DNA of 64,000 nucleotides. Source: Mesopusillimonas faecipullorum. GTDB taxonomy: Bacteria > Pseudomonadota > Gammaproteobacteria > Burkholderiales > Burkholderiaceae_B. A program made the position numbers and the translations under genes. Below the pieces are notes generated by a model. It did not search any database and was not told the origin of the DNA. It saw nothing but the letters and a program-made list of their open reading frames with translations. Below are positions 17,902-26,235 of this stretch, piece by piece. Where the stretch lies: assembly GCF_020539505.1 (NCBI RefSeq), contig NZ_JACDXW010000006.1, positions 124,001 to 188,000 of the forward strand. Direction: 5' to 3'. The first letter of the stretch is position 1. Each line of letters starts with the position of its first letter.

Positions 17902-19095
17902 ATGTCATCGGCCCCTTCTTTCAATTGGGAAGATCCCCTGCTTCTCGACACTCAACTGACCGAAGACGAACGCATGGTGCGCGATGCCGCCCATGCCTAC
18001 GCCCAGGACAAACTCATGCCCCGCGTGCTTGAGGCCTTCCGTCACGAGCAAACCGACCCTGCCATTTTTACTGAAATGGGCGAACTCGGTCTGCTTGGCG
18101 TCACCATCCCCGAAGCCTACGGCGGCTCTGGCCTTAACTACGTCAGCTACGGCCTCATTGCCCGCGAAGTCGAACGCGTCGACTCCGGTTATCGCTCGAT
18201 GATGAGCGTGCAGTCCTCGCTGGTCATGGTGCCCATCAACGAATTCGGTTCCGAAGAGCAAAAGCAGAAATACCTGCCCAAGCTGGCAACGGGTGAATGG
18301 ATAGGCTGCTTCGGCCTGACCGAACCCAACCACGGCTCCGATCCCGGCGGCATGGAAACCCGCGCCGTCAAGATCGACGGCGGCTACAAGATCAGCGGTG
18401 CCAAGATGTGGATCACCAACTCCCCCATCGCCACCGTGTTCGTGGTCTGGGCCAAAGTGGTCGGCGGTGAAGACGACGGCAAGATCCGTGGCTTCATCCT
18501 CGAAAAAGGCATGAAGGGCCTGACGGCTCCCGCCATTCACGGCAAGGTCGGCCTGCGCGCCTCCATCACCGGCGAAATCGTCATGGACGAAGTCGAAGTC
18601 AGCGACGCCCAGATGATGCCCGGCGTCACCGGCCTGCGCGGTCCCTTCACCTGCCTGAACTCCGCCCGCTTCGGCATCGCCTGGGGTGCTTTGGGCGCTG
18701 CCGAGTTCTGCTGGCACACCGCTCGCCAGTACACGCTAGACCGTAAACAGTTCGGTCGCCCCCTGGCTCAAAACCAACTCATCCAGAAAAAACTGGCCGA
18801 CATGCAAACCGAGATCACGCTGGCACTGCAAGGCTGCCTGCGCTTGGGCCGCATGAAAGACGAAGGCACCGCCGCCGTCGAAATCACCTCCATCATGAAG
18901 CGCAACTCTTGCGGCAAGTCGCTGGACATCGCCCGCCTGGCGCGTGACATGCTGGGTGGTAACGGTATTTCCGACGAGTTCGGTGTGGCTCGCCACCTGG
19001 TCAACCTGGAAGTCGTTAACACCTACGAAGGTACTCACGACGTCCACGCCCTGATTCTGGGCCGTGCACAAACGGGGCTGCAAGCTTTCTTCTAA
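17902..19095 (+). CDS. gcdH: Glutaryl-CoA dehydrogenase
   Basis: A 397-residue acyl-CoA dehydrogenase. GcdH oxidises and decarboxylates glutaryl-CoA to crotonyl-CoA in lysine, tryptophan and aromatic degradation, with FAD. Visible features are [19 protein letters not shown] at the N-terminus, [20 protein letters not shown] and [18 protein letters not shown] (flavin and substrate sites), [17 protein letters not shown], and the C-terminal catalytic Glu in [20 protein letters not shown], which is specific for glutaryl-CoA dehydrogenases. Length and start are standard. An intrinsic terminator follows, so the gene is monocistronic. It fits with the benzoyl-CoA pathway gene at the other end of the window. 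Confidence 0.95.
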   Translation: MSSAPSFNWEDPLLLDTQLTEDERMVRDAAHAYAQDKLMPRVLEAFRHEQTDPAIFTEMGELGLLGVTIPEAYGGSGLNYVSYGLIAREVERVDSGYRSMMSVQSSLVMVPINEFGSEEQKQKYLPKLATGEWIGCFGLTEPNHGSDPGGMETRAVKIDGGYKISGAKMWITNSPIATVFVVWAKVVGGEDDGKIRGFILEKGMKGLTAPAIHGKVGLRASITGEIVMDEVEVSDAQMMPGVTGLRGPFTCLNSARFGIAWGALGAAEFCWHTARQYTLDRKQFGRPLAQNQLIQKKLADMQTEITLALQGCLRLGRMKDEGTAAVEITSIMKRNSCGKSLDIARLARDMLGGNGISDEFGVARHLVNLEVVNTYEGTHDVHALILGRAQTGLQAFF

Positions 19096-19123
19096 AGCGC
19101 CGTTCCTGTTGCGTAGTACCGCT

Positions 19124-19162
19124 TACGCCCTCGCGCAGCTTTTGCGCGAGGGCGTATTTTTT
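19124..19162 (+). terminator. Intrinsic terminator of gcdH
   Basis: A perfect 13-bp GC-rich stem (19125-19137 with 19143-19155, 5-base loop) is followed by TATTTTTT. It separates gcdH from the cellulose promoter starting some 30 bases later. Confidence 0.95.
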
Positions 19163-19193
19163 GATAATTTATATAAATAATTAACAAATCTTT

Positions 19194-19222
19194 TTAATAG
19201 TATTCATTTTTTGGACTAGAAT
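19194..19222 (+). promoter_or_regulatory. Promoter of cellulose block 1
   Basis: TTAATA (19194-19199) and TAGAAT (19217-19222), separated by 17 bases, lie in an AT-rich stretch. The string AAATCTTTTTAA and the GACTAGAAT around the -10 recur in front of bcsD (24784-24812) at the same spacing. That recurrence is the main support for calling both sigma70-like promoters. Confidence 0.65.
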
Positions 19223-19274
19223 CACAACGATCATGCGTATTGAACCTGGTTGAGTTCTATCGCGAACATTATAA

Positions 19275-19352
19275 GAAGCAAGGTCATGCCTCAAGAATGT
19301 GGGCCAGAAGCCCACAGCTCCGCCTTGCCAACGAGCATGCCGCCCATGCACG
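19275..19352 (+). ncRNA. Structured leader RNA, copy 1 (pseudoknot, candidate riboswitch)
   Basis: This element of about 75 nt recurs at 24863-24939 with only some ten differences. GCAAGG 19278-19283 pairs with CCTTGC 19323-19328. TGTGGGC 19298-19304 pairs with GCCCACA 19310-19316. CATGC 19285-19289 can pair with GCATG 19335-19339, crossing the first stem to give an H-type pseudoknot with loops of 1 and 6 nt. The same GCATG can instead pair with CATGC 19345-19349 to form a local hairpin, so two exclusive folds exist. The remaining leader to the bcsQ start (19350-19452) holds a 7-bp hairpin at 19387-19410 and no clear Shine-Dalgarno. I cannot match it to a known riboswitch class from memory. 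Confidence 0.7.
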
Positions 19353-19452
19353 TATTTATTCCCCTCTGCTCAAGTTCGGTCGCCTTGATTGCTCATGTAC
19401 TGAAGCAATCCACGCCGTTTGTTCCTCTCGGCTGCGCCCCTCAGACATCCCC

Positions 19453-20226
19453 ATGAAAACGCTAGCTGTTCTCTCGGCCAAAGGGGGTGTTGGCAAGACC
19501 TCTGTGGCAAGTAATTTGGCAGTCGCCCTGGCCCAAGCCGGGCAGCCTGTCCTGCTCATCGACCTCGACCCCCAAAATGCCGTCTGCCATCACTTTGGCA
19601 TTGCGCCAGACGCCGGTCCTGGGATCTCGCTCGCTACTCTGCGCGGCCAAAACTGGCGCACAGCAGCAGTAGAAACTGAGTCAGGCGTATTGGTACTGCC
19701 ATATGGCATACCTTCCGAACTAGAGCGCATCGCTTTCGAAACCACCATAGATCTACAAACAGGATGGCCTTTAAACGCTTTGCAGGACATGCAACTTGCG
19801 CCAGGCACCTTAGTGATTTTCGATACCCCACCCGGCCCTTCCACTTACGCCCGTAAAACGCTGTGTCTGGTTCAGCTGGCGGTGGTTGTCACCCTGCCGG
19901 ATGCCGCTTCTTACGCCACGCTACACATTATGGAAGGCTTGCTTGATGAGTACAGCCGACCACGCCCGGGCTTTCTGGGCACACACTACGTCATCAACCA
20001 GGCAGACAGTAGTCAGCCCCTATCGCGCGACGTGGCCGCACTCCTCAAAACTGAACTCGGCGCTGACATCATCGGTCGCATACACAAAGATCAATTCATG
20101 CCCGAAGCCCTGGCCAATGGCCAAGATGTCTTGCGTTTTGCCCCTTACTCACAGTCAGCGCAAGACGTCAGTGACTTCGCGCGCGTCGTCACGCAGCAGC
20201 TGCGCACAGGGACGGTATCTCCATGA
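19453..20226 (+). CDS. bcsQ: Cellulose-associated MinD-like ATPase BcsQ (block 1)
   Basis: A 257-residue ParA/MinD-type ATPase. BcsQ/YhjQ (WssA/WssJ in Pseudomonas) supports polar or membrane assembly of the cellulose synthase. The deviant Walker A is SAKGGVGKTSVASN (signature Lys kept), then LLIDLDPQNAVCHHFG, and Walker B-like VIFDTPPGPST. I start at ATG 19453, immediately before the first strand. The open frame extends back to 19240 but that part runs through the structured leader. No clear ribosome site precedes the ATG, which is unusual next to its neighbours. Its stop overlaps the bcsA start by four bases. A second, diverged BcsQ lies at 26236. Confidence 0.88.
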   Translation: MKTLAVLSAKGGVGKTSVASNLAVALAQAGQPVLLIDLDPQNAVCHHFGIAPDAGPGISLATLRGQNWRTAAVETESGVLVLPYGIPSELERIAFETTIDLQTGWPLNALQDMQLAPGTLVIFDTPPGPSTYARKTLCLVQLAVVVTLPDAASYATLHIMEGLLDEYSRPRPGFLGTHYVINQADSSQPLSRDVAALLKTELGADIIGRIHKDQFMPEALANGQDVLRFAPYSQSAQDVSDFARVVTQQLRTGTVSP

Positions 20227-22439
20227 ACTCAGCCACTTCTAGAACATGGCGCCAACGTGCTGAAGCCGCCGCACAAAAAGCTGCAGGATTGAGTCTGTGG
20301 CGTCATCGTTTCGTACGTATAGTCCTGCTCATCCTGGCTCTCATCGCATTCGGTACGCTGATCATGGTGCCTCTGGGTTTCTGGCCTCAGGTTCTATTTT
20401 CCGCATGCATGCTGGGTTTGGCACTGGTTCTCCGGCCATCCGGTGGCCGACTCGTTTCGCAGATTCTGATTGCGCTTTCGGTCGTCATCTCGCTGCGCTA
20501 CATGTATTGGCGGATTACCGAAACCCTGGGCTTTACCTCCTTGTTAGACGCGCTTTTCGGTTATGGCCTGCTGCTGGCGGAAATCTACGCTCTGCTTGTT
20601 TTGCTGCTGGGTTATATGCAGACGGCTTGGCCACTGCACCGCAAGCCCGTGCCCATGCCTGAAGACGTCGATGTCTGGCCTACCGTGGACGTGTACGTAC
20701 CGACCTACAACGAACCGCTGAGTGTAGTGCGCCAAACGCTATACGGCGCGTTGGCATTAGATTGGCCCCAAGACAAGTTACGCGTCTATCTGCTGGACGA
20801 CGGTCGTCGCCCTGAGTTTCGAGAGCTCTGTGAGGAAATCGGCTGCGGCTATATGACGCGCGACGACAACCGTCACGCCAAAGCCGGTAACTTGAATGCC
20901 GCTTTGGCTCGAACTGATGGTGAATACATTGCCATCTTCGACTGCGACCACATTCCTACCCGTTCGTTTCTGCAGTTAAGCATGGGGTGGTTCTTGCGCG
21001 ATAGCAAATTAGCTATGCTACAGACGCCCCACCATTTCTTCTCGCCTGACCCCTTCGAACGCAACCTAAACACCTTCCAAAGCGTGCCGAATGAAGGCAA
21101 TTTATTCTATGGCGTTGTCCAAGAAGGCAATGACCTCTGGAATGCTTCGTTCTTCTGTGGGTCGTGCGCCATCATGCGGCGCAGCATGCTAGAAGAAATT
21201 GGCGGCGTTGCCGTAGAAACAGTGACGGAAGACGCCCACACCGCGCTCAAGCTGAATCGCAAAGGCTACAACACTGCCTATCTCGGTATCCCGCAAGCAG
21301 CAGGACTGGCTACCGAGAGCCTGTCTGCACACGTTGGGCAGCGTATGCGCTGGGCTCGGGGGATGGCGCAGATTGCCAGGCTGGATAACCCGCTGTTGGG
21401 CCCAGGCCTAAAGCTGGGGCAACGGCTTTGCTATCTGAATGCGATGCTGCATTTTTTCTTCGGCCTGCCTCGACTGGTCTTCTTGACCGCCCCTTTGGCC
21501 TACCTGTTTTTTGGTGCCCATGTGTTCCAGGCATCGGCACTGATGATTGCGGCTTACGCCTTGCCGCACATCATCCAAAGCAATATGACCAACTCGCGTT
21601 TACAAGGCCGGTTCAGGCATTCGTTCTGGAACGAAGTTTACGAGTCGGTGTTGGCTTGGTATATCCTGCGGCCAGTGCTTAGCACCTTCATCAACCCACG
21701 GCGTGGCGCTTTCAACGTAACCGCCAAGGGCGGCATCATAGAAAAATCTTTCTTCGATGCCAATATTGCCAGGCCATACATCCTTCTGCTTTCGCTCAAT
21801 TTGCTGGGCATGGCGATAGGGCTGGTCATGCTGGCCTTCAATTTTGACGACCCTGATCAGGTCATGACCATCCTCATGAACCTGCTGTGGACACTGTTCA
21901 ACGTAGTATTAACTGGCGCATGCGTAGCCGTCTCGCTAGAGACTCGGCAAGTGCGGCACTCACCCCGAGTAGAGGCCGAGTTGCCTGCCATGGTGCGCAC
22001 ATCGGAAGGCCTGGCCTATCGTTGCAGCACCTACGACTTTTCTGAGCAAGGCCTGGGGATTACCTTGCCGCCTGACATAGACATTCCGGTGGGCACAAAA
22101 GTTGAGATTACGCTAAGACGTGGTGACGACGAAGCCTCGGTCCCGACTCACGTCGTGCTGCGGCAAGGTCGACGTATGGGCGTCAAGCTGGATGATTTGA
22201 CGCCGGAACAAACCTTTCATTACACCCAGATGACGTTCGCCCGTGCAGACCTTTGGGCCAGCTCTTGGAACACCAAGACGCCCGACGCCCCACTCAAAGC
22301 CCTGCATGAGGTTCTACGCATAGGCGTGCGCGGCTTGGGGCTATTTGGGGCTGTCGTTGTGCAGAACGCTCGTTCTTGGATGACGCGCACACAGAGCGGC
22401 AGCGATAAGTCTTCCACCAAGCTGAAGGCTGAACGATGA
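20223..22439 (+). CDS. bcsA: Cellulose synthase catalytic subunit BcsA
   Basis: A 738-residue inner-membrane GT2 processive synthase that polymerises UDP-glucose into beta-1,4-glucan and extrudes it. N-terminal membrane helices are followed by the GT domain: YVPTYNEPLSVV, LLDDGRRPEF, DCDH near residue 240, the TEDAHTALKL catalytic Asp near 335 and the QRMRWARG acceptor motif near 372. More membrane helices follow, then a C-terminal PilZ domain (about 575-690). PilZ has the cyclic-di-GMP motifs RHSPR and DFSEQG, so activity should depend on cyclic-di-GMP. It is the only bcsA in the window, although two bcsB genes are present. It overlaps both neighbours by four bases. Confidence 0.96.
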   Translation: MNSATSRTWRQRAEAAAQKAAGLSLWRHRFVRIVLLILALIAFGTLIMVPLGFWPQVLFSACMLGLALVLRPSGGRLVSQILIALSVVISLRYMYWRITETLGFTSLLDALFGYGLLLAEIYALLVLLLGYMQTAWPLHRKPVPMPEDVDVWPTVDVYVPTYNEPLSVVRQTLYGALALDWPQDKLRVYLLDDGRRPEFRELCEEIGCGYMTRDDNRHAKAGNLNAALARTDGEYIAIFDCDHIPTRSFLQLSMGWFLRDSKLAMLQTPHHFFSPDPFERNLNTFQSVPNEGNLFYGVVQEGNDLWNASFFCGSCAIMRRSMLEEIGGVAVETVTEDAHTALKLNRKGYNTAYLGIPQAAGLATESLSAHVGQRMRWARGMAQIARLDNPLLGPGLKLGQRLCYLNAMLHFFFGLPRLVFLTAPLAYLFFGAHVFQASALMIAAYALPHIIQSNMTNSRLQGRFRHSFWNEVYESVLAWYILRPVLSTFINPRRGAFNVTAKGGIIEKSFFDANIARPYILLLSLNLLGMAIGLVMLAFNFDDPDQVMTILMNLLWTLFNVVLTGACVAVSLETRQVRHSPRVEAELPAMVRTSEGLAYRCSTYDFSEQGLGITLPPDIDIPVGTKVEITLRRGDDEASVPTHVVLRQGRRMGVKLDDLTPEQTFHYTQMTFARADLWASSWNTKTPDAPLKALHEVLRIGVRGLGLFGAVVVQNARSWMTRTQSGSDKSSTKLKAER

Positions 22440-24715
22440 TGCGCTCTCTCTTTAAGCTGCGTAGACGCATAGGTTTAATTAGCCTGTTTTACGCATGCAG
22501 TGCGTTGGCAAACGTAGCGAGCGACTCAGCCACTGTTCCCCCCGCAGCAACAGCCTACCCGGCGCCTATCTCCGCCCTCGAAGCGCAGGCGGCACAACCG
22601 CGTACACTGCGCTTCACGCTGCAAGAGCTGGGGGCCCGCTACCCCTTCGCCTTGCGTGGCGTAGATGGCTTCCAGAGCCTACCGCTGCATTTGCCCGATG
22701 ATCTGCAGGTCATTTCCGCTAATCTGAAGCTGCGCTATCAGCACTCCCCCGATTTACTGGAAACGCTGTCGCACCTTAATGTGCAGTTGGACGGTAAACA
22801 CGTGGCCAGCGTGCCGCTTAGCACAGACGAGGAAGAGGATTTTAGAGAGCACATCGTGCCCTTACCGGCCACCGCTTTGCAGGAGGATGCCGAGCTGGGT
22901 CTACAGCTGATTGGTCACTACACACTGCGTTGCGAAAATCCTCGCCACCCTAGCCTGTGGGCTGACGTTGATAATCAAAGTGAGCTTGAGCTCGAAGTCC
23001 TTCCGCGCCCCCGCAGCAATGATCTTAACCGCTTACCACGCCCATTTTTCGATCCGCGCTCGCTTACCTTATTAGAGTTACCGTTCGTTTTTGCCCAGTC
23101 TCCCGACACCGCTACACTCGAAGCGGCTGGGGTACTTTCCTCTTGGTTTGGTGCTTTGGCGGATTACCGCGGCGCTCGTTTCCCCGTAGCTCATGGAGAG
23201 CTGCCTGCATCAGGTAATGCCGTCGTACTGGTCACCTCGGACACACGCATAACTGGGCTGACCCTTCCCCCCATTACTGGCCCGTCAGTTTCAATGATGG
23301 ACCACCCTAGCGGACAAGGCGGCAAGCTGCTGCTCGTCATGGGTCGGCAGGCTCAGGAGCTAAAGCAAGCTGCGCTAGCCATCGCGGTGGGCGGGGGGCA
23401 GACGTTTTCGGGCAATCCGGCCAGGCTGACCCAGCTTGAGCTGCCCGCCCCTCGCAAACCCTATGATGCTCCCCGATGGCTCCCCGGAGATCGGCCAGTG
23501 CCGCTGGGAAGCCTGGCTCGCGAAGCAGCGATGGAAGTACGGGGGTTTTCAGGAGGAGCTATCACCGTCGGCTTCCGCGTTCCCCCCGATTTGTACGCTT
23601 GGCGCGATGCCGAAGTGCCATTGAACTTACGTTATCGTTATACGCCACGCACCAACTCCGAGCGTTCAACCTTGCAAGTACGCTTGAACCATCAGCAGTT
23701 GGCTGATCTGCCTATCCCAAAGGCGGTGCCCGGTAAAACCGACTATCCGTGGTCTACACAGCTAGGCCGTGGGGACGACACCGTTCCCGCCGAAGCACGA
23801 CTATTGCTGCCGGTGAGCACCCTCGCGGCAGAGTCACAATTGGAGTTTTTGTTCAACTATGAATACCTCTCTCGTGGGGAGTGCAAGGATGTTCTGACGG
23901 ATACGGTGCGTGGCCGTATTGATCCGCAGTCCACCCTGGACATTTCCGGCCTACCACGGTTTATTGCCCTGCCCAGCATGGCGGCCTTCGGCAACGGTGG
24001 CTTCCCATTCACACGGCTCGCCGATCTATCCGAAACCGCCGTCGTCCTGCCCGACACATCAGGCTCTCAAGAGCAATCCGCTTACTTGGATTTGCTAGGC
24101 GTAATGGGCGCCTCTACCGGTTATCCCGCCACACGTGTACAGGTGGCCACCACCAAGCAGCTAGGCACGCTGGACGGCAAAGACATACTGGTCATTTCGG
24201 GCCAGGACGCCCGGCAGACCCTGGGGGATTGGGCTTCACATATGCCTATTCAACCTGACGCTCTACCCACTCAAAACACCACACCCGAAACACTTTGGGA
24301 ACGCCTGTGGCATAAAACCTTCGGCGAGGCTGTCGCGCAGGACGGCCCCAAAAGCACCGGACCAGCCGCCTTGCTATCGGGTTTCGAATCACCGCTGTCT
24401 CGCGGTCGCAGTGTTGTTGTCGTTGCTTCCGCCCAGCCTGGCGAGCTGCAGCTTGCGACCACGGCTTTGCTCAACCCAGAACTCCTGCGTCAAGTGCATG
24501 GTTCTAGCGTAGGTATCTATGCTGATAGTGTCCGTGTTCTGGAAGACAGAACACGGTATCACGCCGGCAGTTTGGGCCTGGTACGGCACACGCTTTGGTT
24601 CTTCCAGCAACACCCCATCGTCTTCATATTGCTGGCAGCCCTGACAGTAACAGTGCTGGGTTTACTCTTGTATCTCACTTTGCGAGCTCGGGCTCGTATG
24701 CGCTTGGACGTCTAA
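22436..24715 (+). CDS. bcsB: Cellulose synthase periplasmic subunit BcsB (block 1)
   Basis: A 759-residue BcsB, the periplasmic partner that guides the glucan from BcsA and anchors with one C-terminal membrane helix. A signal peptide (basic start, then GLISLFYACSALA) is followed by the BcsB domain: TLQELGARYPFALRGVDG, LIGHYTLRCENPRHPSLWA, LPFVFAQSPDTATLEAAGVL and SSWFGALADYRGARFPV. The C-terminal end has a hydrophobic helix (HPIVFILLAALTVTVLGLLL) and basic tail. It overlaps bcsA by four bases. It is the last gene of block 1; 411 bp follow before bcsD. It is clearly homologous to, but strongly diverged from, the second BcsB at 27033. Confidence 0.93.
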   Translation: MMRSLFKLRRRIGLISLFYACSALANVASDSATVPPAATAYPAPISALEAQAAQPRTLRFTLQELGARYPFALRGVDGFQSLPLHLPDDLQVISANLKLRYQHSPDLLETLSHLNVQLDGKHVASVPLSTDEEEDFREHIVPLPATALQEDAELGLQLIGHYTLRCENPRHPSLWADVDNQSELELEVLPRPRSNDLNRLPRPFFDPRSLTLLELPFVFAQSPDTATLEAAGVLSSWFGALADYRGARFPVAHGELPASGNAVVLVTSDTRITGLTLPPITGPSVSMMDHPSGQGGKLLLVMGRQAQELKQAALAIAVGGGQTFSGNPARLTQLELPAPRKPYDAPRWLPGDRPVPLGSLAREAAMEVRGFSGGAITVGFRVPPDLYAWRDAEVPLNLRYRYTPRTNSERSTLQVRLNHQQLADLPIPKAVPGKTDYPWSTQLGRGDDTVPAEARLLLPVSTLAAESQLEFLFNYEYLSRGECKDVLTDTVRGRIDPQSTLDISGLPRFIALPSMAAFGNGGFPFTRLADLSETAVVLPDTSGSQEQSAYLDLLGVMGASTGYPATRVQVATTKQLGTLDGKDILVISGQDARQTLGDWASHMPIQPDALPTQNTTPETLWERLWHKTFGEAVAQDGPKSTGPAALLSGFESPLSRGRSVVVVASAQPGELQLATTALLNPELLRQVHGSSVGIYADSVRVLEDRTRYHAGSLGLVRHTLWFFQQHPIVFILLAALTVTVLGLLLYLTLRARARMRLDV

Positions 24716-24783
24716 GCATTTGCATTTAGCCGCCCGACCTTCTCCAAATCATTGTTGTACTTTATAAAATAATGTTAAATCTT

Positions 24784-24812
24784 TTTAAAAAACGCATGTT
24801 TTAGACTAGAAT
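24784..24812 (+). promoter_or_regulatory. Promoter of cellulose block 2
   Basis: TTTAAA (24784-24789) and TAGAAT (24807-24812) with a 17-base spacer repeat the arrangement at 19194-19222, including AAATCTTTTTAA upstream and GACTAGAAT at the -10. The leader from here to the RNA element is 53 nt, against 55 nt in copy 1. Confidence 0.65.
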
Positions 24813-24862
24813 ATCCAAAATTGCGAAATACTTCGATATTCGTCGTTAGTTTGCACACATAA

Positions 24863-24939
24863 GAAGCAAGGTTATGCGTCAAGAATGTGGGCCGGAAACC
24901 CGCAGCTCCGCCTTGCCAACGGGCATGTTGTCATGCACG
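24863..24939 (+). ncRNA. Structured leader RNA, copy 2 (pseudoknot, candidate riboswitch)
   Basis: Same element as 19275-19352. GCAAGG 24866-24871 pairs with CCTTGC 24911-24916, and TGTGGG 24886-24891 with CCCGCA 24899-24904, where a T-A pair of copy 1 is a T-G pair here. TATGC 24873-24877 pairs with GCATG 24923-24927 (a C-G pair of copy 1 is T-G here). The changes keep the pairing, which supports the fold. GCATG can alternatively pair with CATGC 24932-24936. The rest of the 411-bp gap (24716-24783 and 24940-25126) shows no further gene; the 190 nt from the element to bcsD are GC-rich and could hold an expression platform. Confidence 0.7.
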
Positions 24940-25126
24940 TCAGCTCCCTTATTCAACCGGTCTCGACCACCCCAGGTCCATCGGTATATTCAGCCGGCGC
25001 CTCCCTTGGTCAGCTGCTGTTGCGTTCTTTCCCCCTGCCAAATTTTTCGCAAACTGCATCCCGCAGCGTGCCGGTGTGCGCTCGTGCGCGCTCGGTTATC
25101 CGCTCATGACGACACCAGAGGTTCAC

Positions 25127-25579
25127 ATGGAAAAAGAGATCATCAAGTATTTAAGCGCGCAGCAATGTTCCGTGCAGTGGCGCGCCTTCCTGGAAGTCTT
25201 TTCGCAAGAACTGACTCAGCAACTGACTGTCACCAACCTGCGTGGCCTGATGCGTCGTAGTGGCGAAAGATTCGCCAATCAGCACCCACTACCTGCCACC
25301 GAAACCATTGCTGCCTTGCAAGAGGCCATTAATGTCGTGTGGCGGTCTCAAAACTGGGGAGGCGCATCTATCGTTGAAGATGGCACACGGCTGATCATCA
25401 AACACTACCTCTCCCCTTTGCAATCCGGCATGCCCGAAGGCGCCACATGGGCAAGCGGCTTTCTTGAAGGCGTCTATGAGCAGTGGATGCATCAGTCGGG
25501 CGCCGACCTATCGCTGCACGTTACGCAATCCCGATTGGCGGACGATTTGGGTACCGTCGAATACAGCTTTGGCAAGTAA
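25127..25579 (+). CDS. bcsD: Cellulose synthase accessory protein BcsD
   Basis: A 150-residue protein of the BcsD (AxCesD) family. In Komagataeibacter BcsD forms a ring-shaped periplasmic octamer that helps order glucan chains into crystalline ribbons. Recognised from the overall pattern: QWRAFLEVFSQELTQQL, the RRSGERFANQHPL segment, then W-R-S-Q-N-W-G and a C-terminal GADLSLHVTQ stretch. No signal peptide is evident. Start at ATG 25127 because AGAGG lies six bases upstream; in-frame ATG 25106 would add seven residues. First gene of block 2, 190 nt after the structured leader. Confidence 0.8.
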   Translation: MEKEIIKYLSAQQCSVQWRAFLEVFSQELTQQLTVTNLRGLMRRSGERFANQHPLPATETIAALQEAINVVWRSQNWGGASIVEDGTRLIIKHYLSPLQSGMPEGATWASGFLEGVYEQWMHQSGADLSLHVTQSRLADDLGTVEYSFGK

Positions 25580-25649
25580 CCCCCCTGTTTTGACGCCGCA
25601 CTCACCATTTACTTAGCCCCCCCAAGCGGTACCGGGCAGGAGATGACTC

Positions 25650-26228
25650 ATGAATCAGGACGACGATATTCGCAATCTCTTTCAACAGTTTGGCGGCCAC
25701 GCCGAACAGTACAAAGAGATATCCAGAACCGAGCAGTCGCATTCCGCCCAGAGCCGCTGGCCGCTGCTCAATGCCATACGCACGCGTCGCGAGCCTATCC
25801 CACCCTCTGCGGTCGCTGAGCCCGCCATTGAATATGCGGTTCAAGATACGCCGGCCAGCCTGCCCCCTTTGCCCGAGGTTCATGATCACGGCGAAGCGGT
25901 TTTCATTACGCCCGCCCCTCATAAGCTGATCGCAGCTGTCTCCGAGAGCCCCGCTGTTGTTGAAGCCACTGTTGCACCTACTGTTACGCCGATCGCTGAA
26001 CCTGCTGTTGAGGCCGTAGTCGCCGCGCCTCCAACGACGGCACCGCTCGATGCCGCTCCGCTTCCGCAGCCAGTCGCCCCGCCTGCTCCTGATCATCAAA
26101 CCACGATACCGGATATCCGCCCCCCTTCGCACCCACCTGCCTCGCCGTTGAAGCGTCTGTTCGGTCGTCTCGCAGCAGGTTCCGAAGGTGAAACGTCATC
26201 CTCCCATCCTTTCCAATCGCGGAACTAA
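25650..26228 (+). CDS. bcsP: Proline-rich cellulose accessory protein BcsP-like
   Basis: A 192-residue protein. The N-terminus DDDIRNLFQQFGGHAEQYKE matches the short YhjR/BcsR-like motif (acidic residues, then LF-FG and a Y-E pair). The middle (about 70-165) is rich in Pro, Ala and Val and looks disordered. The C-terminus has LKRLFGRLA, a short basic helix. This layout fits BcsP, described in betaproteobacterial cellulose operons. A good ribosome site (GGAG) lies before ATG 25650. It probably works with the BcsQ encoded next, as BcsR does with BcsQ in enterobacteria; this is inference. Confidence 0.7.
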   Translation: MNQDDDIRNLFQQFGGHAEQYKEISRTEQSHSAQSRWPLLNAIRTRREPIPPSAVAEPAIEYAVQDTPASLPPLPEVHDHGEAVFITPAPHKLIAAVSESPAVVEATVAPTVTPIAEPAVEAVVAAPPTTAPLDAAPLPQPVAPPAPDHQTTIPDIRPPSHPPASPLKRLFGRLAAGSEGETSSSHPFQSRN

Positions 26229-26235
26229 CGGTACA

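Noticed and set aside
19275-19352. Leader RNA as a known cyclic-di-GMP (GEMM) riboswitch
   Set aside because: The sequence core and the tetraloop-receptor layout of class I, and the kink-turn layout of class II, are not seen; only the gene context fits.
19240-19452. In-frame N-terminal extension of the first BcsQ (start at 19240)
   Set aside because: It runs through the structured leader, has no resemblance to ParA/MinD proteins, and the second BcsQ begins at the equivalent of ATG 19453.
24887-25126. Open frame extending BcsD upstream to 24887
   Set aside because: It overlaps the conserved RNA element and lacks similarity to BcsD; a good ribosome site marks ATG 25127.
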